64,000 nucleotides of DNA, from positions 183,969 through 247,968 of the forward strand of contig NZ_JAUSVS010000007.1 of the NCBI RefSeq assembly GCF_030814835.1. Reading direction: 5' to 3'. Position 1 is the first letter of the stretch. Each line of letters begins with the position of its first letter. Of this stretch, positions 33,835 through 45,506 are shown one piece after another. Both the position numbers and the translations under genes were made by a program. A model generated the notes under the pieces. The model saw only the letters and a list, made by a program, of their open reading frames with translations. It was not told the DNA's origin and ran no database searches. This DNA is from Caulobacter ginsengisoli. GTDB taxonomy: Bacteria > Pseudomonadota > Alphaproteobacteria > Caulobacterales > Caulobacteraceae.

Positions 33835-36039
33835 ATGCTCGCCGCCGCCCGCCAGACCGTGGATTCGCCCAGCCTCAACGAGGCCCGCGAGACCCTGCGC
33901 CGGGTCTGGGGGCACCATGATTTCCGCGGTCTGCAGGCCCAGGTGATCACCGAGATCCTGGCCGGCCGCAACGCCGTGGCCGTGCTGCCGACCGGCGGCG
34001 GCAAGAGTGTCTGCTACCAGATACCGGCCATGCTGCGGCCGGGTCTGGGCCTGGTGGTCTCGCCGCTGATCGCCCTGATGAGCGACCAGGTCGCCTCGCT
34101 GCGCCAGTCCGGCGTCGCCGCCGCCCGGCTGGATTCCAATATCCCGCCGCAGGAACGGGCGGAGGTCTGGCGGATGATCGAGTCCGGCGAGCTGGACCTG
34201 CTCTATGTCTCGCCGGAAGGCCTGTCGGGCGGCAACCTGCTGGAACGGCTGACCGAGCTGCGGCTGTCGGTCATCGCCATCGACGAGGCCCACTGCGTCA
34301 GCCAGTGGGGCCATGACTTCCGTCCCGACTACCGCCTGCTGGGACGGCTGGCCCAGCACTTCCCCGGCGTGCCGCGCCTGGCGGTCACCGCCACGGCCGA
34401 CGCCCGCACCCGCGAGGACATCCGCACCCAGCTGTCCCTTGAGGACGCCGCCGAGTTCGTCGACAGCTTCGCCCGCCCCGAACTGATCCTGTCGGCCGAA
34501 CGCAAGGACGGCTCGGCCCACAAGCGGGTGGTGGAACTGGTCAAGGCGCGGCCCGGTAAGTCGGGCGTGGTCTATGTCGGCTCGCGCGACGGGACCGAGG
34601 CCCTGGCCGAGAAGCTGCTGGAGGCCGGCATTCCCGCCCTGGCCTATCACGCTGGGCTCGACAAGGACGTCCGCACCCAGCGGCTGGAGCAGTTCCTGGA
34701 GGCCGATGCGGCGGTGATGGTGGCGACCATCGCCTTCGGCATGGGGGTCGACAAGCCCGATGTCCGCTTCGTCATCCACGCCGACCCGCCCGCCGCCATC
34801 GAGGCCTACTGGCAGGAGATCGGCCGGGCCGGACGCGACGGCCTGCCCGCCGACGGCATCACCCTCTACAGCCCCTCCGACATGGCCTGGGCCTATCGCC
34901 GCCTCGACGGCCGCGACATGGCCCCGGAGGTCAAGCAGGTCCAGGCCCGCAAGGTCCGCCAGCTCTACGCCATGCTGGAAGGCATGGCCTGCCGGGCGCT
35001 GAGCGTGCGGCGCTATTTCGGCGAGGACGTCTCCGAGCCCTGCGGCCAGTGCGACATCTGCCTGGCCCCGCCGGAATCGGTCGACGTCACCGAACCGGCT
35101 CAAAAGGCCCTGGCCGCCGCCCACCGGCTTGGGGGCCGGTTTGGGCGTGGGCGGCTGGTCAGCCATCTGCTGGGCACGACCAAGGAGGTCTCGGATTTCG
35201 AGTCCGGCCTCTCGACCTGGGGCATCGGCAAGGAGTTCAGCCCCCAGGGCTGGCGCGACCTGATCGATCAGCTGCTGTTCGAGGGCCTGCTGAAGGAAGA
35301 CCCCAACGACGGCCGCCCGTTGGTGGGCCTGGGCGACGGCGAGGCCGTGCGGCTGGTCTATCGCGGCGAGCGGCGGGTGGCGCTGCGCAAGCAGCTGGAA
35401 AAACTCGACGCCTCCACCCGCTCGGGCCGCCCCCGCAAGCGCACCCGCGAAGCCCTGGCCAGCCTGGCCCCGGAAAACGCGGCGTTGTTCGAGGCCCTGC
35501 GCGCCTGGCGCCGCGACGAAGCCGCCCGCCAGCACGTCCCGCCGTATGTGATTTTCCACGATGCGACGCTGGCGGAGATCGCTACGCAGAGGCCGGGGAG
35601 TTTGCCGGCCTTGGCGGCGGTCAACGGGGTCGGCGAAGGCAAGCTGGGGCGGTATGGCGAGGCGGTGCTGGGGATTGTGACGGGCGGGCTTCCGCCGGCG
35701 ACCGAACGCGCCAAGGAGTCACGCAGCGCGATGACCTCGCCGGAAGTCGTCCTCTGGAATGCGCTACGGGCTCGGGGACTGGATGGCCTGAAGTTTCGCC
35801 GGCAGCACCCGTTCGAGCCCTATGTGCTCGACTTCTACTGTCCCGAGTTCAAAGTCGCGGTCGAGGTGGATGGCGAAATTCACAACACCGAAGCGCAGAT
35901 GGCGCATGACCTGCGACGGGACGCCTTCATGGCGGAACAAGGCGTCCGCACCATGCGCATTCCGGCTATCGAGGTGATGCGGAACCTGGAGGGTGTCTGC
36001 GTCGAAATTCTGCAGTTCGTGCGGGGACAAGCCCGCTAA
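33835..36039 (+). CDS. recQ: RecQ helicase fused to a C-terminal DUF559 nuclease-like domain
   Basis: The protein has 734 residues, against about 600 for RecQ. Residues 1-630 are a complete RecQ: Walker A TGGGKS at 53-58, DEAH at 150-153, the aromatic loop CVSQWGHDFRP, the four-Cys zinc site around 378-400 (EPCGQCDIC), winged helix, and an HRDC-like domain with AVNGVGEGKLGRYGE. Residues 633-734 are a DUF559 (Vsr-like PD-(D/E)XK) domain: SPEVVLWNALRARGL, KFRRQHPFEPYVLDFYC with Asp666, VEVDG with Glu677 and Asp679, then His683. An in-frame ATG at 35731 could start the DUF559 part separately. A family 2 repeat follows the stop. Confidence 0.93.
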   Translation: MLAAARQTVDSPSLNEARETLRRVWGHHDFRGLQAQVITEILAGRNAVAVLPTGGGKSVCYQIPAMLRPGLGLVVSPLIALMSDQVASLRQSGVAAARLDSNIPPQERAEVWRMIESGELDLLYVSPEGLSGGNLLERLTELRLSVIAIDEAHCVSQWGHDFRPDYRLLGRLAQHFPGVPRLAVTATADARTREDIRTQLSLEDAAEFVDSFARPELILSAERKDGSAHKRVVELVKARPGKSGVVYVGSRDGTEALAEKLLEAGIPALAYHAGLDKDVRTQRLEQFLEADAAVMVATIAFGMGVDKPDVRFVIHADPPAAIEAYWQEIGRAGRDGLPADGITLYSPSDMAWAYRRLDGRDMAPEVKQVQARKVRQLYAMLEGMACRALSVRRYFGEDVSEPCGQCDICLAPPESVDVTEPAQKALAAAHRLGGRFGRGRLVSHLLGTTKEVSDFESGLSTWGIGKEFSPQGWRDLIDQLLFEGLLKEDPNDGRPLVGLGDGEAVRLVYRGERRVALRKQLEKLDASTRSGRPRKRTREALASLAPENAALFEALRAWRRDEAARQHVPPYVIFHDATLAEIATQRPGSLPALAAVNGVGEGKLGRYGEAVLGIVTGGLPPATERAKESRSAMTSPEVVLWNALRARGLDGLKFRRQHPFEPYVLDFYCPEFKVAVEVDGEIHNTEAQMAHDLRRDAFMAEQGVRTMRIPAIEVMRNLEGVCVEILQFVRGQAR

Positions 36040-36065
36040 CGCCCCACCCAGAAGCGGCCGTGAGA

Positions 36066-36208
36066 GGCTCCTCCTCCGTGGGGCGCCGCCTTCGGCGTGC
36101 CCCTCGCTCCTCCTCGCAAGCGAGGAGGAGAGGCGCGTTCCCAACTCCTCTCCTCTCCGAGGAGAGGTCGACTCTGAGCGCGTCAGCGCGAAGAGCGGGT
36201 GAGGAGAC
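36066..36208. repeat. Dispersed repeat family 2, rearranged copy
   Basis: It contains reverse-complement module 1 (CTCCTCCGTGGGGCGCCGCC, then GCGAGGAGGAGAGGCGCG) followed by reverse-complement module 2 (GAGGAGAGGTCGACTCTGAG, CGCGAAGAGCGGGTGAGGAG). The order of the modules is swapped compared with 24560-24757. It lies between the recQ-DUF559 stop and the gyrB stop. Confidence 0.85.
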
Positions 36209-36225
36209 CCACGCCGGCCGCTCTT

Positions 36226-38649
<2,424 letters not shown>

Positions 38650-39798
38650 TCAAACTTCCAGGGTGGTCAAGCCGGAGCTGTCCACGCGGACACCCAGAGC
38701 CCGACCCTTGAGGTGGTCGAACAGCGATTCGTCCGTGCCGGTAAGGAAAGCCTGCAGGCCGAGCGCCGCGATTTCGTCGGCCAGAGCAGCCCGCCGGTGA
38801 AGGTCGAGATGCGCGGCCACTTCGTCGAGCAACAATACAGGATTCGGCGCGGTTTTGGCACGCGAAAGTCGCGCCCCCTGCGCCAAAACCAGGTTCAAAA
38901 TCAGCGCTTTCTGCTCGCCGGTCGAACATTCCGCCGCCGGACGGTCCTTTTCGGCATGGACCACGCCCAGATCGCCGCGATGGGGTCCGGTGAGCGCCCT
39001 TCCGGCGGCCGCGTCGCGGGGCCGGGCGGCGGTCAGCGCCGTGGCCAGCCGGGCCTCGATGTCGGCGAAATCGACGCCCGAGAGCGCCAGCTTTTCCCAC
39101 TCCCCGGCCAGGCTCAGCCGCGCCTGCGGAAACGGCCGCTCGCCCCGCCCGTCGATCTCCTCCTGCAGCGCCAGCAGCGTCCGCGCCCGCGCCTCGGCCA
39201 TCAGCGCCCCGGACTCCGCCAGCCGCGCCTCCAGGGCCGACAGCCAGACCGGATCGGGCTCGCCGTCCTCATCGGTCAGCAGCCGCATCCGCTCGCGCAT
39301 CGCCTTCTCATAGGCGGCGACATGGGCCGCATGCGCCGGCTCGCCGGCGAACACCAGCCGGTCGAAGAACCGCCGCCGCTCGCTGGCCGCCTCCAGAAAC
39401 AGCCGATCCTGCGCCGGGGTCAGCCACATCGGCCGGATGTGATCGGCGAGGCGTCCCGGCGGCACGGTCTCCCCCTCGATCCGCACCAGCCGCCGGGCCG
39501 CGCCGGGGGTTTCCACGCCAGTGCCGAGCTGGATGGGGTCTTCGTCGGTTTCGACAATGGCGGACACCGCCCAGGCCCGCCCGCCGGCCTCACCGGGCAT
39601 CCTGCGGCCGACCTCAGCCAGCGCCGAGCCGCGCAGGCCCCGGCCGGGGGAGAACAGGCTGATGGCCTCCAAGAGGTTGGTCTTGCCGGCGCCATTGGGG
39701 CCGAACAGGAAGACCGATTGGCCCTCGGGGGCCAGCGTAGCCGCCGGGTAAGACCGGAAATCGGTGAGGGTCAGTTGGGCCAGCGCGGAACGTGTCAT
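38650..39798 (-). CDS. recF: DNA recombination/repair protein RecF
   Basis: The 382-residue SMC-like ATPase loads RecA at gaps. Walker [17 protein letters not shown] near the N-terminus, signature region [12 protein letters not shown] and Walker B/D-loop [17 protein letters not shown] are visible. It lies directly upstream of gyrB. Its own upstream neighbour dnaN is displaced by the nuclease cassette at 39807-40170. Confidence 0.97.
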   Translation of the reverse strand: MTRSALAQLTLTDFRSYPAATLAPEGQSVFLFGPNGAGKTNLLEAISLFSPGRGLRGSALAEVGRRMPGEAGGRAWAVSAIVETDEDPIQLGTGVETPGAARRLVRIEGETVPPGRLADHIRPMWLTPAQDRLFLEAASERRRFFDRLVFAGEPAHAAHVAAYEKAMRERMRLLTDEDGEPDPVWLSALEARLAESGALMAEARARTLLALQEEIDGRGERPFPQARLSLAGEWEKLALSGVDFADIEARLATALTAARPRDAAAGRALTGPHRGDLGVVHAEKDRPAAECSTGEQKALILNLVLAQGARLSRAKTAPNPVLLLDEVAAHLDLHRRAALADEIAALGLQAFLTGTDESLFDHLKGRALGVRVDSSGLTTLEV

Positions 39799-39806
39799 TT
39801 ATTTTC

Positions 39807-40170
39807 CGCTCATCCCCGCGAAAGCGGGGACCCAGGCTTTTTCAAACCACTTCTCCGGTGCGATCCCGCCAGCCGGGATTGAACCGTTCGATCAACTCGA
39901 TCTTCCAAGCCCGATTCCATTTCTTCATCCGGCGCTCGCGCTGGAAGGCCTCTTCGCGGCTGTCGAAATACTCATACCAGACCAGGGTCTTGACGTCGTA
40001 CTTGGCGGTAAAGCCCTCGAAGACGCCATCCTTGTGCTGCCCCATGCGAGTCGCCAGGTCATCGGTGTGGCCGATGTAGAGCGTGCCGTTGCGTTGGCTG
40101 GCCAGGATGTAGACGGCGAAGGCCATGGAGTGAAAAAACCTGGGTCCCCGCTTTCGCGGGGATGAGCGGG
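39807..40170. mobile_element. Putative palindrome-bounded GIY-YIG nuclease cassette
   Basis: The left arm (39807-39843) and the right arm (40132-40170) are inverted copies: CGCTCATCCCCGCGAAAGCG... and ...CGCTTTCGCGGGGATGAGCG, each followed inward by ACCCAGG and a run of A/T. Between them is exactly one gene: its ATG is 5 bp inside one arm and its TGA lies within the other. The arms are the same as the ends of the elements at 477-598 and 63814-63915. No target-site duplication could be defined by eye. Confidence 0.6.
39842..40126 (-). CDS. GIY-YIG nuclease superfamily protein
   Basis: The 94-residue single-domain protein begins MAFAVYILASQRNGTLYIGH, which is the GIY-YIG core (here VYI...YIG), followed by the conserved Arg in ATRMGQHK and a downstream Glu (SREEAFQRERRMKKW). 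The UvrC/URI-like fold cleaves DNA, and the target of this small subgroup is unknown. No Shine-Dalgarno is visible. The ATG is preceded by a T-rich stretch and the palindromic arm. The gene splits the usual dnaN-recF pairing. Confidence 0.93.
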   Translation of the reverse strand: MAFAVYILASQRNGTLYIGHTDDLATRMGQHKDGVFEGFTAKYDVKTLVWYEYFDSREEAFQRERRMKKWNRAWKIELIERFNPGWRDRTGEVV

Positions 40171-40184
40171 TTTAAGGGTGGGTG

Positions 40185-41303
40185 TCAGACTCTGAGCGGC
40201 ATCAGCACGTACCGCACCCCAGCGTCGGTCGGATCCACCACCAGCGTCGGGCTCGCCGGGTCCGCGAACCGGAACTCGGCGATCTCCCCGCCGATCTGCC
40301 CCGTCACATCCAGCAGGTACCGCGCATTGAAGCCGATCTCGAACGAATCGCCGTCGTAGTCGATCTCGACCTCTTCGACGGCCTGGCCGGCCTCCATGTT
40401 GCGCACCGTGAGCGTCATGCGGCCCGGCTCGATGGCCAGCTTCACCGACCGGCTCTTCTCGGCCGAGATGGTCGCCACCCGGTCCACCGCCTGGGCGAAC
40501 AACACGTTGTCGACCAGCATGATCTTGGCGTTGTCGCGCGGGATGACCCGCATGTAGTCGGGGAAAGCCCCATCGATGACCTTGGACGTCAGGGCCGCCG
40601 AACCGAAATCGAGACGCACCTTCTGCGGGCTGACCTGCAGGTCGATGCTGCCCGAGGCGTCTTCCAGCAGGCGGCGGGCCTCCTGGATGGTCTTGCGGGG
40701 CACGATGACGCCGGGGGCGCCGGCCGCGCCCTCGGGGGCCGGCATTTCGGCCAGGGCCAGGCGGTGGCCGTCGGTGGCCACGGCGCGCAGCTTGGCCTCG
40801 CCGTTCTCGACCACGGTGTGGAGATAGAGGCCGTTCAGATAGTAGCGCGTCTCTTCCGTCGAGATGGCGAAGCGGGTCTTGTCGATCAGCCGGGCCAGGT
40901 CCGCCGCCTCGATGGCGAACGGGGCCGACAGCCCTTCCGAGCTCATCACCGGGAAGTCGCCGGCCGGCAGCACCGGCAGGTTGAACTTCGAGCGGCCGGC
41001 GGCGACCTGCAGGCGCGGATCGTCGCCCTGGAAGGACAGCGACACGTCCGCGCCCTCGGGCAGCTTGCGGACGATTTCGTAGAGGGTGTGGGCCGGGGCG
41101 GTGATCTGGCCGGGCACGTCGACCTGGGCGACCGTGTCGTCCAGGATCTCCATGTCCAGGTCCGTAGCCGCGAAGCTGACCTTCTCGCGCTCGGCCGACA
41201 GCAGCACGTTGGAGAGGATCGGTATGGTGTTGCGCCGTTCGACCACGCTCTGCACGTGGCCGAGAGCCTTCAGCAGCGCCGCCCGCTCGATGGTAAGCTT
41301 CAT
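40185..41303 (-). CDS. dnaN: DNA polymerase III beta sliding clamp
   Basis: The 372-residue protein shows the three-domain clamp: MKLTIERAALLKALGHVQSV with RRNTIPILSNVLL, RLIDKTRFAISTEETRYYLN in domain 2 and the typical ending DAGVRYVLMPLRV. It holds Pol III on DNA. It is followed by the nuclease cassette, then recF and gyrB. Confidence 0.98.
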   Translation of the reverse strand: MKLTIERAALLKALGHVQSVVERRNTIPILSNVLLSAEREKVSFAATDLDMEILDDTVAQVDVPGQITAPAHTLYEIVRKLPEGADVSLSFQGDDPRLQVAAGRSKFNLPVLPAGDFPVMSSEGLSAPFAIEAADLARLIDKTRFAISTEETRYYLNGLYLHTVVENGEAKLRAVATDGHRLALAEMPAPEGAAGAPGVIVPRKTIQEARRLLEDASGSIDLQVSPQKVRLDFGSAALTSKVIDGAFPDYMRVIPRDNAKIMLVDNVLFAQAVDRVATISAEKSRSVKLAIEPGRMTLTVRNMEAGQAVEEVEIDYDGDSFEIGFNARYLLDVTGQIGGEIAEFRFADPASPTLVVDPTDAGVRYVLMPLRV

Positions 41304-41408
41304 GTCTTCGTCCGAAAATCAGTCAGGCGCGCGTCGCCGCACTCGCCCCGTGTGCGAACGGCCAATCTAGCGAAATCGCGCGGTTGAGAAAGGCCTAACG
41401 CCCGCCGA

Positions 41409-42044
41409 TCAGGCCTTGGTGTCGACCGATCCACCGGATTCGTCGTCCGCCGCCTCGCTGTAGGGGTTGTGAGCGGGCGTATCCGGCTGCGGTTCGGCCG
41501 GCGCGCCGGTCTTGGCCGCCACCACCACCATGGCGGGGCGGACGATTCGCCCGAACAGCTCATAGCCGGCCTGCAGGGTCTTGATGATCGCCCCCGGAGG
41601 CACACCGTCGCCGGGCTGTTCCATCATCGCCTGGTGCAGGTGGGGATCGAACTTGCCGCCCTTGTCGGGCTCGACGCGCTTCAAATTATTCCGCTCGAAG
41701 GCGCCCTGCAGCTCCTTGGCGGTCATCTCGATGCCGACCACGAAGTTCTTCACGGCCTGCTCGGTGTTGTCGCGCGGGGCGCTGGCGGTGGCCCGCTCCA
41801 GGATGTCGGCCACGCCCATCAGGTCCCTGGCGAACTTGGTGATCGCATAGGCCCGGGCGTCGTTCATCTCGCGCTCGGCCCGACGCTTGGTGTTGTCGGC
41901 CTCGGCGGCGTAGCGCAGCACCTGTTCCTTCAGCCCCGCCACCTCGGCGCGCAGGGCTTCCAGTTCGGCCAGGTCCAGGGCCGCTTCGGGGTCGTGGCCC
42001 CCAAACCCGTTGGAGGCCGGCGCTTCTTCGTCACTCATTCTCAT
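41409..42044 (-). CDS. grpE: Nucleotide exchange factor for DnaK
   Basis: The 211-residue protein has the long dimerising helix ([20 protein letters not shown] with [20 protein letters not shown]) and the beta domain ([37 protein letters not shown]). ATG at 42044 overlaps the hrcA stop (ATGA). A second ATG two codons later is an alternative. The acidic tail is variable in the family. Confidence 0.97.
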   Translation of the reverse strand: MRMSDEEAPASNGFGGHDPEAALDLAELEALRAEVAGLKEQVLRYAAEADNTKRRAEREMNDARAYAITKFARDLMGVADILERATASAPRDNTEQAVKNFVVGIEMTAKELQGAFERNNLKRVEPDKGGKFDPHLHQAMMEQPGDGVPPGAIIKTLQAGYELFGRIVRPAMVVVAAKTGAPAEPQPDTPAHNPYSEAADDESGGSVDTKA

Positions 42045-43114
42045 CCGTCCATCATTCGGCCCAGCACCCTGGCGGTATAGTCCACCAACGGAATGATCCG
42101 GGCATAGTTCAACCGGGCCGGCCCAATCACCCCGATCGCGCCCAGCACCTTTTGTCGGCCGGACATATAGGGCGCCGCGATCACAGCGGAACCCGAAAGT
42201 GAGAAAAGCCGGGTTTCAGCGCCGATGAAGATGCGCACCCCCTCGGCGTCGCGGACGTTGTCGAGCAGCCCGATCAGCTGTTCCTTCTGCTCCAGGTCGT
42301 CGAACAGGCGGCGTACGCGGTCCAGGTCGGCGGCCTGGGACGGATCGCCCAGCAGGTTGGCCCGGCCGCGCACGATCAGGGCCCGCTCGGTCTCCTCGCC
42401 CCCGCCCCAGGCGGCCAGGCCGTCCTCGACCAGCCGGGCGGCGGTCTCGTTCAGCTCGCGCCGGGCCCGCTCCAGCTCGCTGGTCATCTCGCTGCGGGTC
42501 TCGCCCAGGGTGCGGCCCTTCAGCCGGGCGGCCAGGAAGTTGGACGCCTCCTGCAGGGCCGAGGGGGTGATGCCGGGGGCCAGCTTCATCAGCCGGTTCT
42601 CCACCGCCCCGTCCTCGAAGACCATGACCGCCAGGGCCTGGTCGGGGCCGAGCGCCACGAACTCCACATGCTTGACCCCCGCGTCGCGCGAGGGGCTGAC
42701 CACCACCCCCGCCCCGCCGGCCAGGCCGGACAGGATGGAGGAGGCCTCGTTCAGCGCATCGTCCATCGAGCGGCCATGGGCGTGCAGCCTGGCTTCAATG
42801 GACCGCCGCTCCTCCTCGCCGACATCGCCGACCTCGAGCAGACCGTCGACGAACAGCCGCAGGCCCGAATGGGTGGGGATGCGCCCGGCGCTGGTGTGCG
42901 GGGCGTCGAGCAGGCCCAGCTGGGTCAGGTCCTGCATGGTGTTGCGGATCGAGGCGGGCGAGAGCTGGATGCCCGCCCGGGAAATGGTGCGCGAACCGAC
43001 CGGATCGCCGGTCTCCAGATAGCCCTCGACGATGCGCCGGAAGATGTCGCGGGCGCGATCGTCCAGGTCGGTCAGGGAAGGGGTGCGGATGGGTCCGCCG
43101 GTGTAAAGGGTCAT
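42041..43114 (-). CDS. hrcA: Heat-inducible transcription repressor
   Basis: The 357-residue protein has an N-terminal winged helix ([20 protein letters not shown], then [20 protein letters not shown] with HTSAGRIPT) and the inserted dimerisation domain. HrcA binds CIRCE sites of groE-type genes. No CIRCE element is present upstream here. The leader instead has a GGGCCG...CGGCCC hairpin (43129-43146). It is coupled to grpE by a 4-bp overlap. Confidence 0.97.
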   Translation of the reverse strand: MTLYTGGPIRTPSLTDLDDRARDIFRRIVEGYLETGDPVGSRTISRAGIQLSPASIRNTMQDLTQLGLLDAPHTSAGRIPTHSGLRLFVDGLLEVGDVGEEERRSIEARLHAHGRSMDDALNEASSILSGLAGGAGVVVSPSRDAGVKHVEFVALGPDQALAVMVFEDGAVENRLMKLAPGITPSALQEASNFLAARLKGRTLGETRSEMTSELERARRELNETAARLVEDGLAAWGGGEETERALIVRGRANLLGDPSQAADLDRVRRLFDDLEQKEQLIGLLDNVRDAEGVRIFIGAETRLFSLSGSAVIAAPYMSGRQKVLGAIGVIGPARLNYARIIPLVDYTARVLGRMMDG

Positions 43115-43189
43115 GCTCTCTGATGCGCGGGCCGTGGACGCGGCCCTTCATTCCTAGGATAAGGCCGGCCACACCTCAAAGGAAGCCGC

Positions 43190-43903
43190 ATGCGCCCCTC
43201 CGAACGGACCCCTGACACCCTGCGGGCCATCACCCTGGAAACCGCCGTCAACCGCTATGCCGAGGGGTCCTGCCTGATCACCGCCGGCCACACCAAGGTG
43301 CTGGTCACCTGTACGGTCGAGGAAAGCCTGCCCGGCTGGCTGCGCGGCAAGGGCCAGGGCTGGGTGACCGCCGAATACGGCATGCTCCCGCGCGCCACCC
43401 ACACCCGCGGCCGCCGCGAGGCCGCCCAGGGCAAGCAGTCGGGCCGCACCCAGGAAATCCAGCGGCTGATCGGCCGCTCGCTGCGGGCCGTGGTCGACCT
43501 CAAGGCCCTGGGCGAGCGCCAGCTGACCCTGGACTGCGACGTCGTCCAGGCCGACGGCGGCACCCGCACCGCCTCGATCACCGGCGCCTGGGTAGCGCTG
43601 CGGCTGGCGACCAAATACCTGCTGGACGAGGGCGTGCTGAAGGTTGACCCCATCCTCGACCATGTGGCGGCCGTCTCCTGCGGCGTCTTCAACGGCGTCC
43701 CGGTCCTCGACCTCGACTACGAGGAGGACAGCAACGCCGAGGCCGACTGCAACTTCGTCCTCACCGGGGCCGGCGACATCGTCGAGATCCAGGCGACCGG
43801 CGAGAAGCGCGGTTTCACGCGGGCGGAGTTCGAGTCGCTCTACGGCCTGGCGGAGAAGGGCATCAACGAGCTCTTCGCGATGCAGAAGACGGCGGTCGGC
43901 TAG
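43190..43903 (+). CDS. rph: Ribonuclease PH
   Basis: The 237-residue phosphorolytic exonuclease trims tRNA 3' ends. [19 protein letters not shown], then [20 protein letters not shown] and [19 protein letters not shown] are family signatures, with [20 protein letters not shown] at the active site. AAAGGAAG lies before the ATG. It is divergent from hrcA, 75 bp between starts. Confidence 0.97.
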   Translation: MRPSERTPDTLRAITLETAVNRYAEGSCLITAGHTKVLVTCTVEESLPGWLRGKGQGWVTAEYGMLPRATHTRGRREAAQGKQSGRTQEIQRLIGRSLRAVVDLKALGERQLTLDCDVVQADGGTRTASITGAWVALRLATKYLLDEGVLKVDPILDHVAAVSCGVFNGVPVLDLDYEEDSNAEADCNFVLTGAGDIVEIQATGEKRGFTRAEFESLYGLAEKGINELFAMQKTAVG

Positions 43904-43985
43904 GGCCAAACAAGATTCAGGGTCTGTAGTCGGGAGTGGGGGCCTCTAGCGGCCTCGTCCGAACGTCTCTGTCTCGCAGAGGCGT

Positions 43986-44209
43986 GGGTTTTCGGGTCGC
44001 TTCGCGACAGGAAGAGAAGGCAGGGAAGAAGAGGAAGCGGCCGTGGCGACGGCCGACGCGTCGTCGTATCCTCGGCTGGAAGGGTCTTGTTGAGGCGCGA
44101 TGCGCCTCGATGGATATCAGCGGACCAACGACGACCGGCCTCGGGACAGCGCCGTCGCTCGCGCTTCTTCTCTACCCTTCTCTTCCTGTCGCGAAGCGAC
44201 CCTAAAACC
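43986..44209. repeat. Inverted-repeat element, GGGTCGCTTCGCGAC family
   Basis: Left arm 43986-44033 (GGTCGCTTCGCGACAGGAAG, then AGAAGGCAGGGAAGAAG) and right arm 44164-44209 (CTTCTTCTCTACCCTTCTC, then TTCCTGTCGCGAAGCGACC) are inverted, about 46 bp, imperfect. The 130-bp loop contains further small palindromes (GAGGCGCGATGCGCCTC at 44090-44106). It fills the 371-bp gap between rph and the gene ending at 44275. I see no gene in it. Confidence 0.85.
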
Positions 44210-44274
44210 GACATCCATGCCGCCCGCGGCGTTGGCGGCCTAGACCGGACTGGCCCTTCGAATGTCAATTGGCC

Positions 44275-45408
44275 CTAAAGGTACAGCTCCGGCCTGGGTC
44301 GTGGGCCCCAGGCGCAGACCAGTTTCTGGGTTCCGTCCGGTTTCAGCTCGATCAGGCTGCGGGTGATCGCCTTCTCGCCCCGGGGATCGGCCGCCAGGAA
44401 GTCCTCGTCGCCCGAGTCCCAGTCGAAGGCGGCCTGCCGGCGGACATAGACGTAAGCCCGCCCCTCGATCCGCACCGGCTGCCAGGCGAAGGCCATCCAG
44501 TCGTCGCTAGGCTGATCCGGCGGGGTTTGGGCGGAGGCCAGGGGCTCGGCGGCGACGAACAGCTTGCCGGCGGGGCTCGCCTTCGGCCTCCACGACAGCT
44601 GTCCCATGGCCAGGCCATGGACCTTCATCACCGGCGCCAGCAGGACCTGATCGGGGGCGCCGTCATTGTCGATGTCGAAGACCGCCGACAGCGGCGGCAT
44701 TTCCCCATCGGTGATCTGAGCGTTTCCCCAGCCGGGCGCGGCCGGCGCGGCAAAGGCGGCCAGGGACGTGTCGTCTCCGGACCAGCCGCCTGGACGCAGG
44801 CGCGCGGTCAGCTCCGCGCAGACCGGCGCATTGGCCATGTGCAACACAAAACCGGGCGGCGTCACGAACCCCGGCGGCCGATAGTTGGGATCGCGCCCGC
44901 CGCCCCGCAGCTGGCGCGCGGCCGTCGTCACACAGCGCACGGCGTCCGCGTCCTCTCCGCCGACCCGCCTGTAGCAGAGCATCAGGTCGCCCTTGCGGCT
45001 CAGCTGCACGACGATGAGTCGCTCGCGTGGATTGTCGGACGATGCGTAACAGTCCTCGATGTCGCCGGCCTCCTTCCGGTCGACGACCTTGACACCGTCG
45101 ATCCAGGCGCTGGTCTCGTCGCTGGACGTCGCGCTGCAACGATAGGTCCCCGGCGGCGCCGCCCTGTCCCTGACCACCAGCAAACGGCCGCCCACCCGGC
45201 AGGACCACAGCTGGTTGCCCCCCGGAATCCCGGCGTCGTCGTCGCCACTGCCATCACGGCGATAGACCGGAGACGCCCATGCCGCGGTCCGAGCGGAGCA
45301 CAAGGAGTCGGCCGGAATGGCCGCGGGCGTCTCGGCCGTCAGGGCCAGGGGCGCGGCGTCCGAGGTGGCGAGCAGGGCGGCGGCGAGGAGGAGGATGGCG
45401 CTGTTCAT
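44275..45408 (-). CDS. Exported protein with a calcium-type Asp motif, unknown function
   Basis: The 377-residue protein has a signal peptide (ILLLAAALLATSDAAPLAL). The mature part has about eight cysteines, which suggests disulfides, and one FG-GAP-like calcium loop DIDNDGAPD near residue 245, followed by VLLAPVMKVHG. No family is recognised. It stands alone between rph and the XRE/DUF2975 pair. Confidence 0.75.
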   Translation of the reverse strand: MNSAILLLAAALLATSDAAPLALTAETPAAIPADSLCSARTAAWASPVYRRDGSGDDDAGIPGGNQLWSCRVGGRLLVVRDRAAPPGTYRCSATSSDETSAWIDGVKVVDRKEAGDIEDCYASSDNPRERLIVVQLSRKGDLMLCYRRVGGEDADAVRCVTTAARQLRGGGRDPNYRPPGFVTPPGFVLHMANAPVCAELTARLRPGGWSGDDTSLAAFAAPAAPGWGNAQITDGEMPPLSAVFDIDNDGAPDQVLLAPVMKVHGLAMGQLSWRPKASPAGKLFVAAEPLASAQTPPDQPSDDWMAFAWQPVRIEGRAYVYVRRQAAFDWDSGDEDFLAADPRGEKAITRSLIELKPDGTQKLVCAWGPRPRPELYL

Positions 45409-45506
45409 GCCGCCAGACTGTCCGCGTCAGTGACTGGCGTCGCCCGGATGGTTCCGGCGATTTCATCCACCGGCCGCCACATCCCGTATTGGCGGTGGCG
45501 GGTTTG

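Noticed and set aside
43115..43189. CIRCE element expected upstream of hrcA-grpE
   Set aside because: TTAGCACTC-N9-GAGTGCTAA is absent here. Only a GGGCCG/CGGCCC hairpin is present.
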